A DNA stretch of 64,000 nt from Sphagnum compactum (lineage: Eukaryota; Bryophyta; Sphagnopsida; Sphagnales), in NCBI GenBank assembly GCA_965153455.1, contig OZ234496.1:8579863-8643862 (forward strand). Direction: 5' to 3'. The position numbers and the translations under genes were made by a program. The notes beneath the pieces were generated by a model that was given only the letters and a program-made list of their open reading frames with translations, was not told where the DNA came from and did not search any database. Numbering within the stretch: the first letter of the stretch is position 1; each line of letters begins with the position of its first letter. Below, piece by piece: positions 34,460 to 45,845 of the stretch.

Positions 34460-34503
34460 TTGAACCAGTCTCCTAGTAAATCCTATATAGGAGACGGGTC
34501 CAA
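34460..34503. repeat. 16-bp-arm hairpin
   Basis: TTGAACCAGTCTCCTA pairs with TAGGAGACGGGTCCAA across a 12-base loop, with two mismatches. The inner eight bases are perfect. It could be the end of a foldback element or an RNA hairpin; no partner end or precursor-length stem was found. Confidence 0.6.
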
Positions 34504-37500
34504 GCTATAAGAGAGTATAGTATATGTTTTTTTAGTAGTGGAATGTAGATACCATTTCCTTTAACATGAGTTTCACACATGTAAAGGTTTATTGATTGTC
34601 CATTTTCCTAGGAACGATTCAATCACATTGTAAAACTCCCTATTCAATTGCCTTGGAAGGTGGTGTTTATCGCGTTCTTCCATTGTCAAATCCCAAAATG
34701 GTGCAGATACACACAAAGGAACTAACGAGGTCAAAACATGGTTGGGGTAACCAAAAGGATTATCTCATTTTATATTCATTATACCCCTTCACTTAAACAT
34801 GTTGTTGAAACGTAATGACACATTCATATTGAAAGTTTTATTTTATTCATAGATAAATACATTACAAAGGTACTATTTTATGCATAAAATGTCAAATTTC
34901 AACAAGTTTAAAGATTACTACCAAGTCCTTGAAAAAAATCCAAGACTTTGTCCAATGAGAAAAAAAAGTTCAAGGATTCATAAAGAATGTCTAAACAACT
35001 TTTTTTGGCCCATGATTTTTATCACAAACAGTTTATATGCTAATGTGTATAAAATGTATGAATGTGACAAGAACCAAATGCCTTATTGTAATGTAAAAAA
35101 TTTCAAAAATAAAATTTCAAAGAATTTTGGGCCATTAATAGAACATGGCCCACATTGGATAAATTTTACTATTGGATGAAAACACACTATGGGTGAACCA
35201 CTTTTGTTCAAAAAGGTGATGTATAACAAATATTATAATATGCAATAAGTTAAAACCTTAATGGCATCCTTTGGCTAATTTAAACATAAGCAAAAAAATT
35301 TAGAATTTGCACACAACATTTTGGAAATCAAAGTTCATTTTGAGTCAAAATTAATTTTGATCCAATGGTTAAATGAGGAGGACTGAATAAAGTCAATGTA
35401 CACTGAGTATATAACTCATAGTTTTTCAATAGCCATAAGGCTTCATGTTTGTGATTCAAAAAATATTACTAAACAAAAGGAGATTGAAAAAATAGTGCAA
35501 TGCCCATTTATAAAATTTCCTCCTCTGTGATATGGTAGTGGTTTTTTTCTTGAAAGGAAGATATTATTATGCATTCATTGCTATAAAAAAATGCAAAAAA
35601 ACACATTTTTTGAATGTTGAATGGAATTTCATCCAAAAGTTTTAATTTTCTAATTTTTTCTAGATTGAATTAATGTATATCAATATCATGCACCAAAAGA
35701 GAATTCACCCAAGAATTCCATCAACAACTTTAATTTTTAAGTACGTATTCAAATTTTAAAACTTTGTGGCAGGTATTATTTGGTCACAAATATACTCCAT
35801 ACATTCAAATTTTTCAATGCTTGTTGGAATTTTCAAAATAATTGATTAGATTAAGTCTAAAGCTAATCAAATATACTTAAAACAAGTAAAAATAATCCAA
35901 GATGTGATGTTCATATGTTCCCAAAAATTTTAATTGCAAAAAGATTATATTTGTGATTACAATTTTTGGGGGGCTTAGTGTTTTCACCCTATTTTCACTT
36001 TCATAAATGAAAAAAATAGATACTTTAAAGGCCTATATAAAATTTGGAACAAAATTATTTTGTTTGACATAAGAAATAATGTGAAATTTAAAACAAGTCA
36101 TGGGAAAAGTGAAAAAAAAGGTGAATTTGGGAGTCCTTGGATTGAATCCTTAAGGTTCAAATGTGATACCCCAATCATGTTTGGACCCAATGGGAATATT
36201 TTATAAAAAGACTATGAGTTGTTTTAGTCCTTTTTCATTTTTTCATATGAAAGAATTTTTGAATTAAAATTTTTGCAACTTGTTATTAAAAATACATATA
36301 GTTGCCCTAATAGATCACATGTTTTAGTTAATCATTATAGTATGAATTTTTCAAAGTGTGTAGATTTTGCCAAATTTGTGTTTCATTTTGAAAATTTATC
36401 ATGTAATTTTGAATCATACCAAAATATGTTAACTACTTTAGGTTTTTGTTTCTTGTATCATAAACTATAATTTTGTTTTGTATGTCATGCACATTACACT
36501 CCATTCACATGTGGTAAAAGACTTTTGAAATTTTAAAATTTGAAAAAACTTTGAATTTCTAGAAGTTTCAAATTTCATATCTTTTAAATTGTGAATTCTT
36601 TTTGAATCTAGGTAGTCGGTTATTATCATCTAAATTTTTTTACTATCAAAATTGTTCTACTAAAATAGTCCTTTATAGGTAGTCCTTTGTAAAATTAAAC
36701 ACAATCTTATGCAACACCTATTCTTGAGTTCAAACGTCCTTTACTAAAACCAAAACCCAAAATTTAATTTAATAAATTTTAAATCTGAATTCCTTAACAT
36801 TCATATTAGTCATTTAGCACAACTTGGAGTGATTAACATAACTTTAAATGTTAAGAAAAAACATATGTAAAAAAGTCCATAGTTTTCACCACTATTCGAC
36901 ATGGTTTTTGGCTCCTAAATACATATTTGCACCCATAATGAAATGTGGTGGCCAATCCTTGTGTAATAGTTTGAAATGTTTTTGAAGTTGAAATTCAACT
37001 TGTTCCATTTGTCTTTGCATATTTTTCCAATGCATGCAATTTTCGATTTGGTGAGGTTTTGTAGTTTTTTGGTGATCTTGTCTCACTTCTATGCTACTGA
37101 AAGCATCTATGAACATGGGTCGACCAAATGCTTGAAATTAACATGTTCTTATTTTTTGCATTTGATAAGTGCAAGTACTTTGGCATGACCCCAATTGCCT
37201 AATTTGCCTTGTTTTTGCCATGATGGTTTGATTGCTCCAATGACATCAACCAATGGCGTTGTGATTGCTTGTGCTAGTTTTGCATGAGGTGCTGCTACAC
37301 GGCTTCCCACCCCCTTCCCCTCCTTCTCTCTCTTTGCAAATTCTTCTTGTTGCTATGAGAAAGAATTCTTGCCATGTGTGGTTTCCATTTTTTCAAGACT
37401 TGCATAACAATGACATGTGCAGACAACAAACGCAAAAAACTCAAAATGCAAAGAGATTTTGCTCAAGACTCAAGATGAAGAAGTTGCACACAATTGAAGA

Positions 37501-39604
37501 CAAAGGAGTTGCGCATGAAATGTGAATTGATCTTTAATGTTTTAACTTAGTTGTAAGTTAATTGCTATTTTGTGCAGGTGTGCTTGAAGAGTAGGTCCTG
37601 TTTCTCAGGTTAAAGTCCAAGCGATTTGTAGTGTTAAGGTGTGATTGACCCAAGTGGATGCCTAGTTCTTGCCAAAAGGCATGGCCCAATAAATACTTTC
37701 ACAGTGACTAGCATGATCACATGAAATATACTAGCAATTAGAGAAAGACACAACTAGGGTTTTAAGTCAATATACACGTTGTAATTGTGGGTAGGATCAT
37801 ACAAACTCTTAGGTGATATTGTACCTATTCTGCAAGGTCAATCTACCAAATTGCATCAGCTACTAAGCAATAAAATGTCATGGCACGACTCCATGATAAG
37901 CTATAGCTACATAGGAGGCGTGGCAACACATTGAACTCAAAGAAATGATATTACAATTCATCACAAGTTTTCAATTATTAAGGGAAATCCACTTGAATTC
38001 TAAGGCCTGCAGTTCGGTTTCTACCAGTGTTTTGTGGCTATTTGAATTGATAAAGAACTGTGCTGGTTTCAGTTTTTTTTATAAATTTCAGAATCCAAGA
38101 GCAGCCAGTTCCGGTTTTTGGGAGAAGAAATGGAATCAAAGAATTGCTGGGGTCTCAGGTATTTCAAAAAACCTCCCAGAAGCGACAGTTTTCATGTTCA
38201 AGAACCAGTAGTCTTATGAGCAGTTGTTTCAAAAACTTGAGAACCATGGTTATAGAACTGAACTGGTTCTTTGATTTTTTGAGAACCACACAGTTATACA
38301 CCCTAGGAACCACCCTGATAACTTCCGGGGGTCAGGTCCTGTTCCTATATTGTGATTTGTGGTTGAACTTTCTAGCACCTGGCTAGGCCATTCTTTGCAC
38401 ATTGAAGGTGTCTGGGATAAAAAAGGATATGTAATTTCATAGGTATCAATATTGTTTCATTATTAAATATATGTATTGTTCCTCTTATTAGAATTCAAAA
38501 CTGAAATCAATACTGTTATTCATGAAGGTATAATATGTCCATTTAGAAAAGCCTATTTATGTATTATAGATCTTTTCACAATGCAGACTTGTCAGAGCTG
38601 AAGTGCAAAAATCTTAAATTTGTCGCTCCTAAAATTATCCTTGGAACTGTGAAATGTTGTAAACAGATGTTTGGAGCTGGATGTCTGATCTGCTGTATTA
38701 CACCTGCCAAAAGTCTATTACATAAGAGTACAAGAACCTGGAAGAAATGGAAATGGAAAAGACAGGAGGTCCAGTTTTAAGATCTCTAAGCTCAAGAGCC
38801 ATCAACAGCAAGTAAGAAATTATCAGCTTCTCGCAGAATGTGAGATCTTGGGTCCAGAAGGAGTGGAGCTAGAGATTCTGGTCAACAGTTGTATTCATTT
38901 TCAAAGCAATTGCACTGATTTAAGCGTAACTTGCAGATCGAGATATAACCTGGGTCCCGCGTCCTATGTAGCATGCATAGCTACTTGGAGGTGATACTAT
39001 CTCCAAATTCACGTGTTGATCTAATGCTCATGGAGCTAGGTGATACTGTCGCCCAATTCAAGTGTTCTAGTGCTTCACAATACGAGCTACCCAATGATTG
39101 AGCACAGAAAGAAAACATTGTACAGTTACAGTCTGGGAATAGCCACAGTAGGACTTCCACTAGAGTTCTTTATGGAGTAGGTCGCCTCAAAAGTGTCTTC
39201 TGGACATCTCCAAGAGGTAAGGATATTTACGAGCATGAACTATGAACCTCGTGCCAGAAGGCGGCTCATCGACTCTTGCAGGCGCATCATTTCAAGTCAA
39301 CTCTCGAGCTCACATTGTTTATGGTTTGGTATCCAAGACATGAGTTAGAACTGAGACGCAATGTCAACCCTGAGACATGTCCACTCTCTTGTGTTATGAA
39401 GTCAACGAGATCAATCCACTTTAGATATTATTCTAGTGTTGTTCTGAAGTCAACTTGATCCATTCGTAGGACCCCACTATATGTATCTGTTTTATGAAGT
39501 CAACTAGATCATGGATCCATAGGCGATCCACATTTGGGTGTATAAGGTTGATCAGAATTACACTCACAATAGGGTGCAAGTGATGTATATATGGAAAAAT
39601 TAGA

Positions 39605-40005
39605 GAGAAACTTTGATTTGGGTATTACAGAATGATGTTATAATATATATTAATTAGTTTTTAATTTCATTAGATGATTCAACAAATAAATGTTAATAAT
39701 GTTTTGTCTCAAATTCAATAATTTTTCTGATTCCAACCATTAAGTTGAAACAAAAGTTCAAAATGAATATTTTAGTTCATAATTAATTAAATACCAATTA
39801 ATCATTTGAAAGTTGAACAATTGGGAAAAAAATTTGATTTGGGGGTTATCAGATAATATAATAATGTATGATCTAATCATGTTCTTGTTTCAGTAAACAA
39901 TCCAAGAAATGAGTGTCCACAATGTTTTGCCTCAAATTCCATAAAAATTTGATCCCAATCAGGAGGTTAAAGGAATCCAGAATCAACACCTTAGTCCAGG
40001 ACAAA
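39605..40005 (+). repeat. imperfect tandem duplication, period about 222 bp
   Basis: Unit 1 starts near 39610 (TTTGATTTGGG) and unit 2 near 39832 (same word). Both continue through an ATAATAT region, AACAA then AATG, ATGTTTTG[T/C]CTCAAATTC and a G-A-T-[T/C]-C-C-A-A segment. Divergence is roughly 30%. No coding signal. Confidence 0.6.
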
Positions 40006-41875
40006 CAACGTCAAGCAACAAAGACATCATGTCTGTCCTTTTGCTCGCTACTGTCAATTTGTTATTTATGGCCTAAAGTCCAGAGTCAAAAGGTGACACA
40101 CATGCTTATCTTATTACTGTGCCCATCACATCAGTTGAACATTAATTGTCATTCTCCAGGGTGGGGGAAGCCAGTGGGGAAGCGAAATTTCAACTCGCCT
40201 ATAATTAGAGCTGCTTGCATGATTGGAATATGGTAGGGCAACAACATGGTTTCAGGCCTTTTTCTGGTTGGGACTTAACCGATCTGTCATGGATCATCAT
40301 GCGCCTGAGTCTTATCCACGATGCAAATCACCTCCCACTGTCAGCAATAGCTTGGAAGCCGTATAGCTGTCGGTCCTGTCAACGCCCCCCTTTTTCTCCC
40401 CCTTTGCCAGTGGACTCTTGAAAATTGGGTATCCAAAATTATTCAGTCAAGTTTGTCCGCCAGAAGTAGATAACATCTGAAACAGGATTCTGATTATTTG
40501 AGATCTAGGTTCATATGAATATGTGACTATATATCTAGGTTAACACAGGTTCATTTGGAAGGGAATTAAAGATAGTTCAAGGGAAAAGTTGTGAACCAGT
40601 TTAAGTATGAATCATTGGGTTCAAAACTCTGAGTAATGTGGGCACCTTAAGAGGCAATTTGACTGCGTTATATGGATGCAAAAGATGGTAACTTTGACAC
40701 TTAAATAGTTGAATTGCAAAAGAGGGCAGTTTTGTGCTTTTCAGTTTTGATGGGTAGCATAAAATTATATATCATTTTTATTGCTTGGTCCTTTGACACT
40801 AAAGATGGGCGCTCTAGTGCTAGATGTGTCAATTGAATGAAGGTGGATACACAAGATTTTAAAAGAACTTCCAAGAGTGTCAAGCAATCCTGAGTCAGAC
40901 AAGATATTGGTTTGAGATGCCAACCATATATAGAGCCAATTCCTAGAGAAGGTCATAGCATCATAATGTACATTTTAGGGAGATGTTGTCAATCACACAT
41001 TCATTTAAATAAATTCTATGTATTTATTATATTTGTTTCCCTTTTTCAGAGGAAAGTTTTGACAATCACAGGTTGTGGTGCTTAGAGATTCAAACTTGAA
41101 CAATCTCAGATTATCAGCTTTTCCATCCCTTGGGGTAATTTGAGAAAATAATTTCTCAAGAAAATCACAAGTGCCATAGATATAAAAAAACGTCCATTAT
41201 CCTAATTGTGTAAGATCATAGAGGGGATTTATTCATTCATTGGTTTCTTACAGGACATAATTTCTAAATTTCTAAATGTTTCAGTCAATGTAAAAGGGGA
41301 ACCCATAAATCTTTATTGCACGCAATGCTATTTCCCATATATTCAGCCACTTCCAACTATACAACCGTATAAAGATTACATTCATTTCCCTTGAGCTTTC
41401 AAAACCCTGGGCACATAGTTCAATTACAATGAAATGAAATTTATATGAATTTTGCATAACTGAAGCATCCACTGTAAAAAATTCACAACAGCTTTGCCTA
41501 CCGACAGCTTGAGCTTTGGTGCTCCGACCTGTTCGTCAAAATATTGAGTTTCCTTGATAACCAAACATTATATAGTTATTGTTTTGGGTCAAGGCGGTTA
41601 TAAATTTAACTTTGAATCCCCTTCAAGGATTAGTAAATTTATTTCTTATATCCACACAGACTTAACAAGTTGTCATGAGAAGGTGCAAGGCCCATCAATT
41701 GAAAGTTTTGTCTGTATCCAGCTTGTGTGCATGTTCCTTAGGCAAATCAATCAATCAAGTCATTTAAAATCCACTTGCTAGACAAAAAAAGATAGCCTCT
41801 ATTTCATATTGCAAATACAATGTCAATAACAAAACAAAGAGTCCAATCCAGGTCTAGCCAAATATATATACTCAC

Positions 41876-42358
41876 GTGCTAGTCCTTTAGGGTGGCACAA
41901 AATCCATCAATTTTTCAGTGATTTTGTATTATGGAATATTCATGGATTAGTTGCAAAATGAAGGTCATTATTGAAAAAAAAGTTTAACCTTAATGAGTTT
42001 ACATAACTTGTATTTTGTATAATTATCAAATAGGGGGTGACAATTCAAAACTTTAAATATGTGGTCCCACTTATTATTTTCAGCAAGTATTCATAATACT
42101 TAGCAAGGAATAAGAAAAATATCACACAGAACTCAACAAATTGATCATTATGCCACTTAATCAATTAAAAGATTATTTGAAAATTTTATAAAACATTAGT
42201 AAAAATCATTTTGAATAGATAGAAAGGTGATACATTGTTATAAACTACTAAAAAAAACAAGTATTTTGAAAGATGGACAATTTTTTCAATTCAGCCAAGT
42301 TGCAAACATCTGAGTGGTTGTTGTTGATCTTATTGGGGCCAATGCACATATCAAAAGA

Positions 42359-42399
<41 letters not shown>

Positions 42400-42679
42400 C
42401 TTGGCCTAATTTGTTACACAAAATGATTCATATGACATAATGAAAATATGGTGTTTTGGACAAACATAAAATACTTATAAAATATCATGCAAAATCAATT
42501 GCATTTAATTCATCTTTTGATTTATCATAATTTTAAAAAATTGTGCTTAAGAACATTTTCTATTTTAAAAAAATTTATATAACCATTTTGAAATTATTAT
42601 CTATGATATTTTCCACCCAAAAAAAACTGCAAAAAATTGTTTAGGACAATATTTTTGAGTCACCCTAAAGGACTGGCAC
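41876..42679. mobile_element. TIR-bounded non-autonomous DNA element, about 0.8 kb
   Basis: The left end GTGCTAGTCCTTTAGGGTGG (41876 on) and the inverted right end GTGCCAGTCCTTTAGGGTGA (ending 42679) match at 18 of 20 positions. Similarity continues inward through a C-A-C/T-C-A-A-A-A-T segment. The interior is A+T-rich, contains a (TA)n microsatellite at about 42362-42393 and has no transposase. No clean target-site duplication was recognised, so the superfamily is left open. Confidence 0.7.
42362..42393. repeat. (TA)n microsatellite
   Basis: About 16 uninterrupted TA dinucleotides inside the TIR element 41876-42679. Likely polymorphic in length. Confidence 0.95.
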
Positions 42680-43154
42680 TTGATGAAAGAATATTCCAAA
42701 ACATTTTATAGATTAGCACAGAGTTGCTGTACAAAACAATGTGTATATATAACTTACCCAAGTCTTTTGACATAGAATACAGAGAAATTACAAGGAATGA
42801 GAACTCCACCCTTGGTCTATTATCATCCAGGCTGGGAATTGAAATTTTTCTAGAGTATAACTTGGATCTCTACATCATACCTAATTTGACAAGCTGTACA
42901 CACTTTGGAAATTGTTGCAGTAAAAACATTCAAAATTCCCTTTGGATTGGTTTCATGATTTTTTCCAGGTGGACGAGCAAATCATGAAATAAATATAAGA
43001 CACATAGAAAGGGCAGCAAAGTTGTCTAGTTTCATGAATTCATCCAGATGACCTTGCATACCTGGTGTACTATAGTCCCTCAGTGGCCTGTCACAGTAGA
43101 CACCAGAGTCTTGAGCTCTAGAACATTTGCCTGATCTGTACAGGTCTGCAATTG

Positions 43155-44781
43155 ATGGGATTCATCAACTTGGGCATGGCAACTCCAATGGGCAGATTAG
43201 AACTGATCTGCATGCTGTTAATGCAGGTGGCATATGTGCTTACAATTGTGCAGCTGCTGTTGTCTAAAGAGATTCAGTTGGTGACTGCACAAAATACTGC
43301 AAAGCTGGGTAGTACATGGAGCACGCTGGGGCAAGGACAACAGGTGGTGACTGCTCTCATTTCCGCATCAAATCCTTACCGGCTCAATGTGCAGGAAGTT
43401 CCGGGAGCTCCAGTTGGAAGACCCCAGTGCTATGCGACTATAAACTTCGAGAATCCGCCTCCACTGCAGGTGTGGGTGGCCAACTATCTCAGCAACGGCA
43501 TATACTCTGCTGGCGGGGTAAGACCCTCGTGTACTAGTCACTGCATCAATTAGACACGTTCATATACAAAACTGCGGCAAATCCAACATTTGTAGTGTTC
43601 ACTCCCGAGCTGATTTTGTGATAGATCTTGTGATTCTTTGACTGATCGTTACTTTGTGTCGATGCACATGCGTTGGCCATCGTCCTGAACAGATTTGCAG
43701 CCTCAAGCTCGGGCTAGATGGCAACCTGGTTTTGTCACAGAGTGGGTCGGCGATTTGGAGCAGCCAGACAGCGAACAAAGGAGTGCAATCAATCCAGCTG
43801 CTCAATTCTGGGAACCTAGTCCTGCTGACGAGTGCACAGGCAATAGTGTGGCAGAGTTTTGACCACCCATCCGACACCCTAGTCTCCGGCCAGAAATTCC
43901 CGCTGGGAAGCATCCTCTTTGCTGCTGATCCCAACTGGCCCTACTCTTCCGCTGGCATCTATTCAGCAAGGGTTCAAGAATACTCCAACGATTTGTCACT
44001 CTTTGTGGATTTCGATCACCCTGGATACACGGGCCCTATTCCAAATTACAATCAGAGTTTCGGCTCCGATCGATACTGGACCCTTGGGACGGAGTATGCA
44101 GAGATTGTGAACTCCTGGACACCTTACCAAGCTCGCTATGTTGAACTCAATGATGGACTCACGGTTTTCAACCAGAATGGAGCTCCCGTAATCCATGCCC
44201 CAAGTAATAACCTCAATCCCAACAACTTCTTCGCAGAGTATGCAAGACTGGAACCCGATGGCAATCTCAACACTTATGTCTTCCTCGGAGGACCCGGCTC
44301 TGCGGCATGGGAAGTCAATTTCCAAGCCCTCTCCTCCTTGTGTGAACATCCCAATGCCTGTGGACCTTATGGCATTTGCATTGGAAACTCTGCTGCTGCG
44401 CAGAAATGTGCAGGCTGCCCCGTGAATTTCAAACCCGTAGAACCTTCGGACTTGAGCCAAGGATGCACACCAGTCAAGCATATTTCTTCACTCTGTGGAC
44501 CAGCAGTGAACCTGCTTGAACTGGATGGTGTGACTTATTCACTCTTCCAAAACTTTTACTGGTTTGGGGAGCTCATTCCTACTTACCCTAGTCTTCTGCT
44601 CTCCAAAGCCCAGTGCAGAGCAGCTTGCTTGGATGACTGTGCCTGTACTGCTGCCTTCTGGTACAATGCCACCTTCCCTGGCCAAGAGTGCTTCAAGCTG
44701 CACGGTAGCGTTCACACAATTCAGAACACTGTGACTGGTCCAGCTGGATATCATACTGCTTTCATCAAGGTTATTACATGA
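43155..44781 (+). CDS. secreted G-type (S-domain) lectin / PAN protein, no kinase
   Basis: Two exons, 43155-43517 and 43693-44781 (phase 0), give 483 residues. The likely signal peptide is the hydrophobic stretch after the Met at 43188 (L-I-C-M-L-L-M-Q-V-A-Y-V-L), which would give 472 residues. Domains in order: a bulb-type lectin with V-W-V-A-N (about 106-110), D-G-N-L-V-L (130-135) and V-W-Q-S-F-D-H-P-S-D-T-L (173-184); an S-locus-type middle region; an EGF-like C-x5-C-G-P-Y-G-I-C (338-350); and a PAN/apple-type Cys-rich domain (about 389-480). There is no transmembrane segment or kinase after it, so it resembles EP1-type apoplastic glycoproteins or a receptor ectodomain. The consensus mannose-binding Q-x-D-x-N-x-V-x-Y is not intact. 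The ligand is unknown. Confidence 0.85.
43518..43692 (+). other. spliceosomal intron in the lectin gene
   Basis: The donor is GGG/GTAAGA at 43518 and the acceptor CCTGAACAG at 43692, 175 bp apart. The intron is U-rich with a possible branch site CTGAT at about 43650. Splicing restores the lectin domain exactly, joining Y-S-A-G-G to I-C-S-L-K-L-G-L-D-G-N in phase 0. The intron itself carries in-frame stops. Confidence 0.85.
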
Positions 44782-45546
44782 GAGTGTTGTGCAATGAATC
44801 ATATATTAGGTGAACTCTGATCAGAAGAATGCAAATTATGGCCATACTAATAAGTGTAGATGCATCAATCAAGCAAGTATAACTTCTGTAGATCTACCCA
44901 GGTAAGCAGTACTTTAGTGAAAAGTGATACTTAAGAATGCACAAATAAAAAAACTTTGTGATCTTAGCATGTAGAGTGCATATATTCGAATTGTAAATTT
45001 ATATACTCTGTTTATACACGTATATCTATGTACTCAATACATACTCTGAACAGAAGTGTTCTAGTGTAGCGTCACATAGAGTTCTGACTAGTCAGCATAT
45101 ATGTGGTTTCATTGCAACTGGTTTAATGAAAACAATTTCAGTTGGGCTCAGACACTAAATAAAGCGAGACGCTAAATACCCCATCTAGCTCTGTCTGGCG
45201 CTTGTTTTTCTTGTCTTCTTGCAGATGTTTTTCGGCCAGGCTGCATGGTTCTACATGTATTTTTTATTCTGCAAAAGAACTTGTCAATGTTCTTTTAATT
45301 TGAGAACTATTTTATGTTTTGCAACAGTTCAGCGGATTCGAAACTCTGAACCTTACAGGTGTAGAACTTGCTACATAGCACTGGCAGATATTCAGGCGCT
45401 GAAGAAAGCATGCTTTCGTTTCTAATTCAACAACTTCCACAGTCAAGAAGCCAAACCCTGCCGCAAAACCACACGGTTCTCCGCAGGGCTGCGCTGTCAG
45501 GCCCAGAAAGGGCGGCGGACAGTGCTCCAGGGGGGGGGGGGGGGGG
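44782..45546. other. 3' flank of the lectin gene, ending in a G17 run
   Basis: No kinase-domain relic follows the lectin gene. The segment includes presumed 3' UTR and, at 45530-45546, a run of 17 G. The run sits at the edge of the SINE-like segment and may be its tail (poly-C on the minus strand). Confidence 0.5.
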
Positions 45547-45845
45547 TATTAAGCGTCTTGCCTAAATAACCCCAGCCTAACAAGCTTTGTCCGCAGCCTA
45601 TTTATGTCACAGCCATGTGCATTTTCGCACATTGCGGAGTTTGTGTCCTGCACTAGATGAACATTTGTCAAACGAAGCCTATTCATGGAGCGACGTGCAT
45701 TCGTATTCTCCAATATATCAACACTTATCTTGTTTAAGGACAAAAACGAAACGGTAACATTTAAAACCCGGTGCGCAGGGGGGGTTTGAACGCACACCTT
45801 TAGGGAAGGAGAAACTAGTACCCACCGCAAGCTTACTTCCTGCCA
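45547..45845 (-). mobile_element. possible tRNA-derived SINE
   Basis: On the minus strand GTTCAAACC (about 45780-45790) fits the Pol III B box GWTCRANNC. An A-box-like GCTTGCGGTGGG lies about 35-40 bases upstream, a normal spacing for tRNA-derived promoters. The body of about 250 bp ends at the 17-base homopolymer. No second copy is in the window and no target-site duplication was found, so this is tentative. Confidence 0.35.

Larger units (their letters stand above)
33584..41875. other. long stretch without a supported gene
   Basis: Open frames are all under about 125 codons and none resembles a known domain. Within it are a strong hairpin (34460-34503), an imperfect 222-bp tandem duplication (39605-40005) and more G+C-rich patches at 37950-39560 and 40130-40430 that look like old retrotransposon or LTR material. 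An open frame at 33913-34149 reads to a tidy end but has no recognised homologue. Confidence 0.4.
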
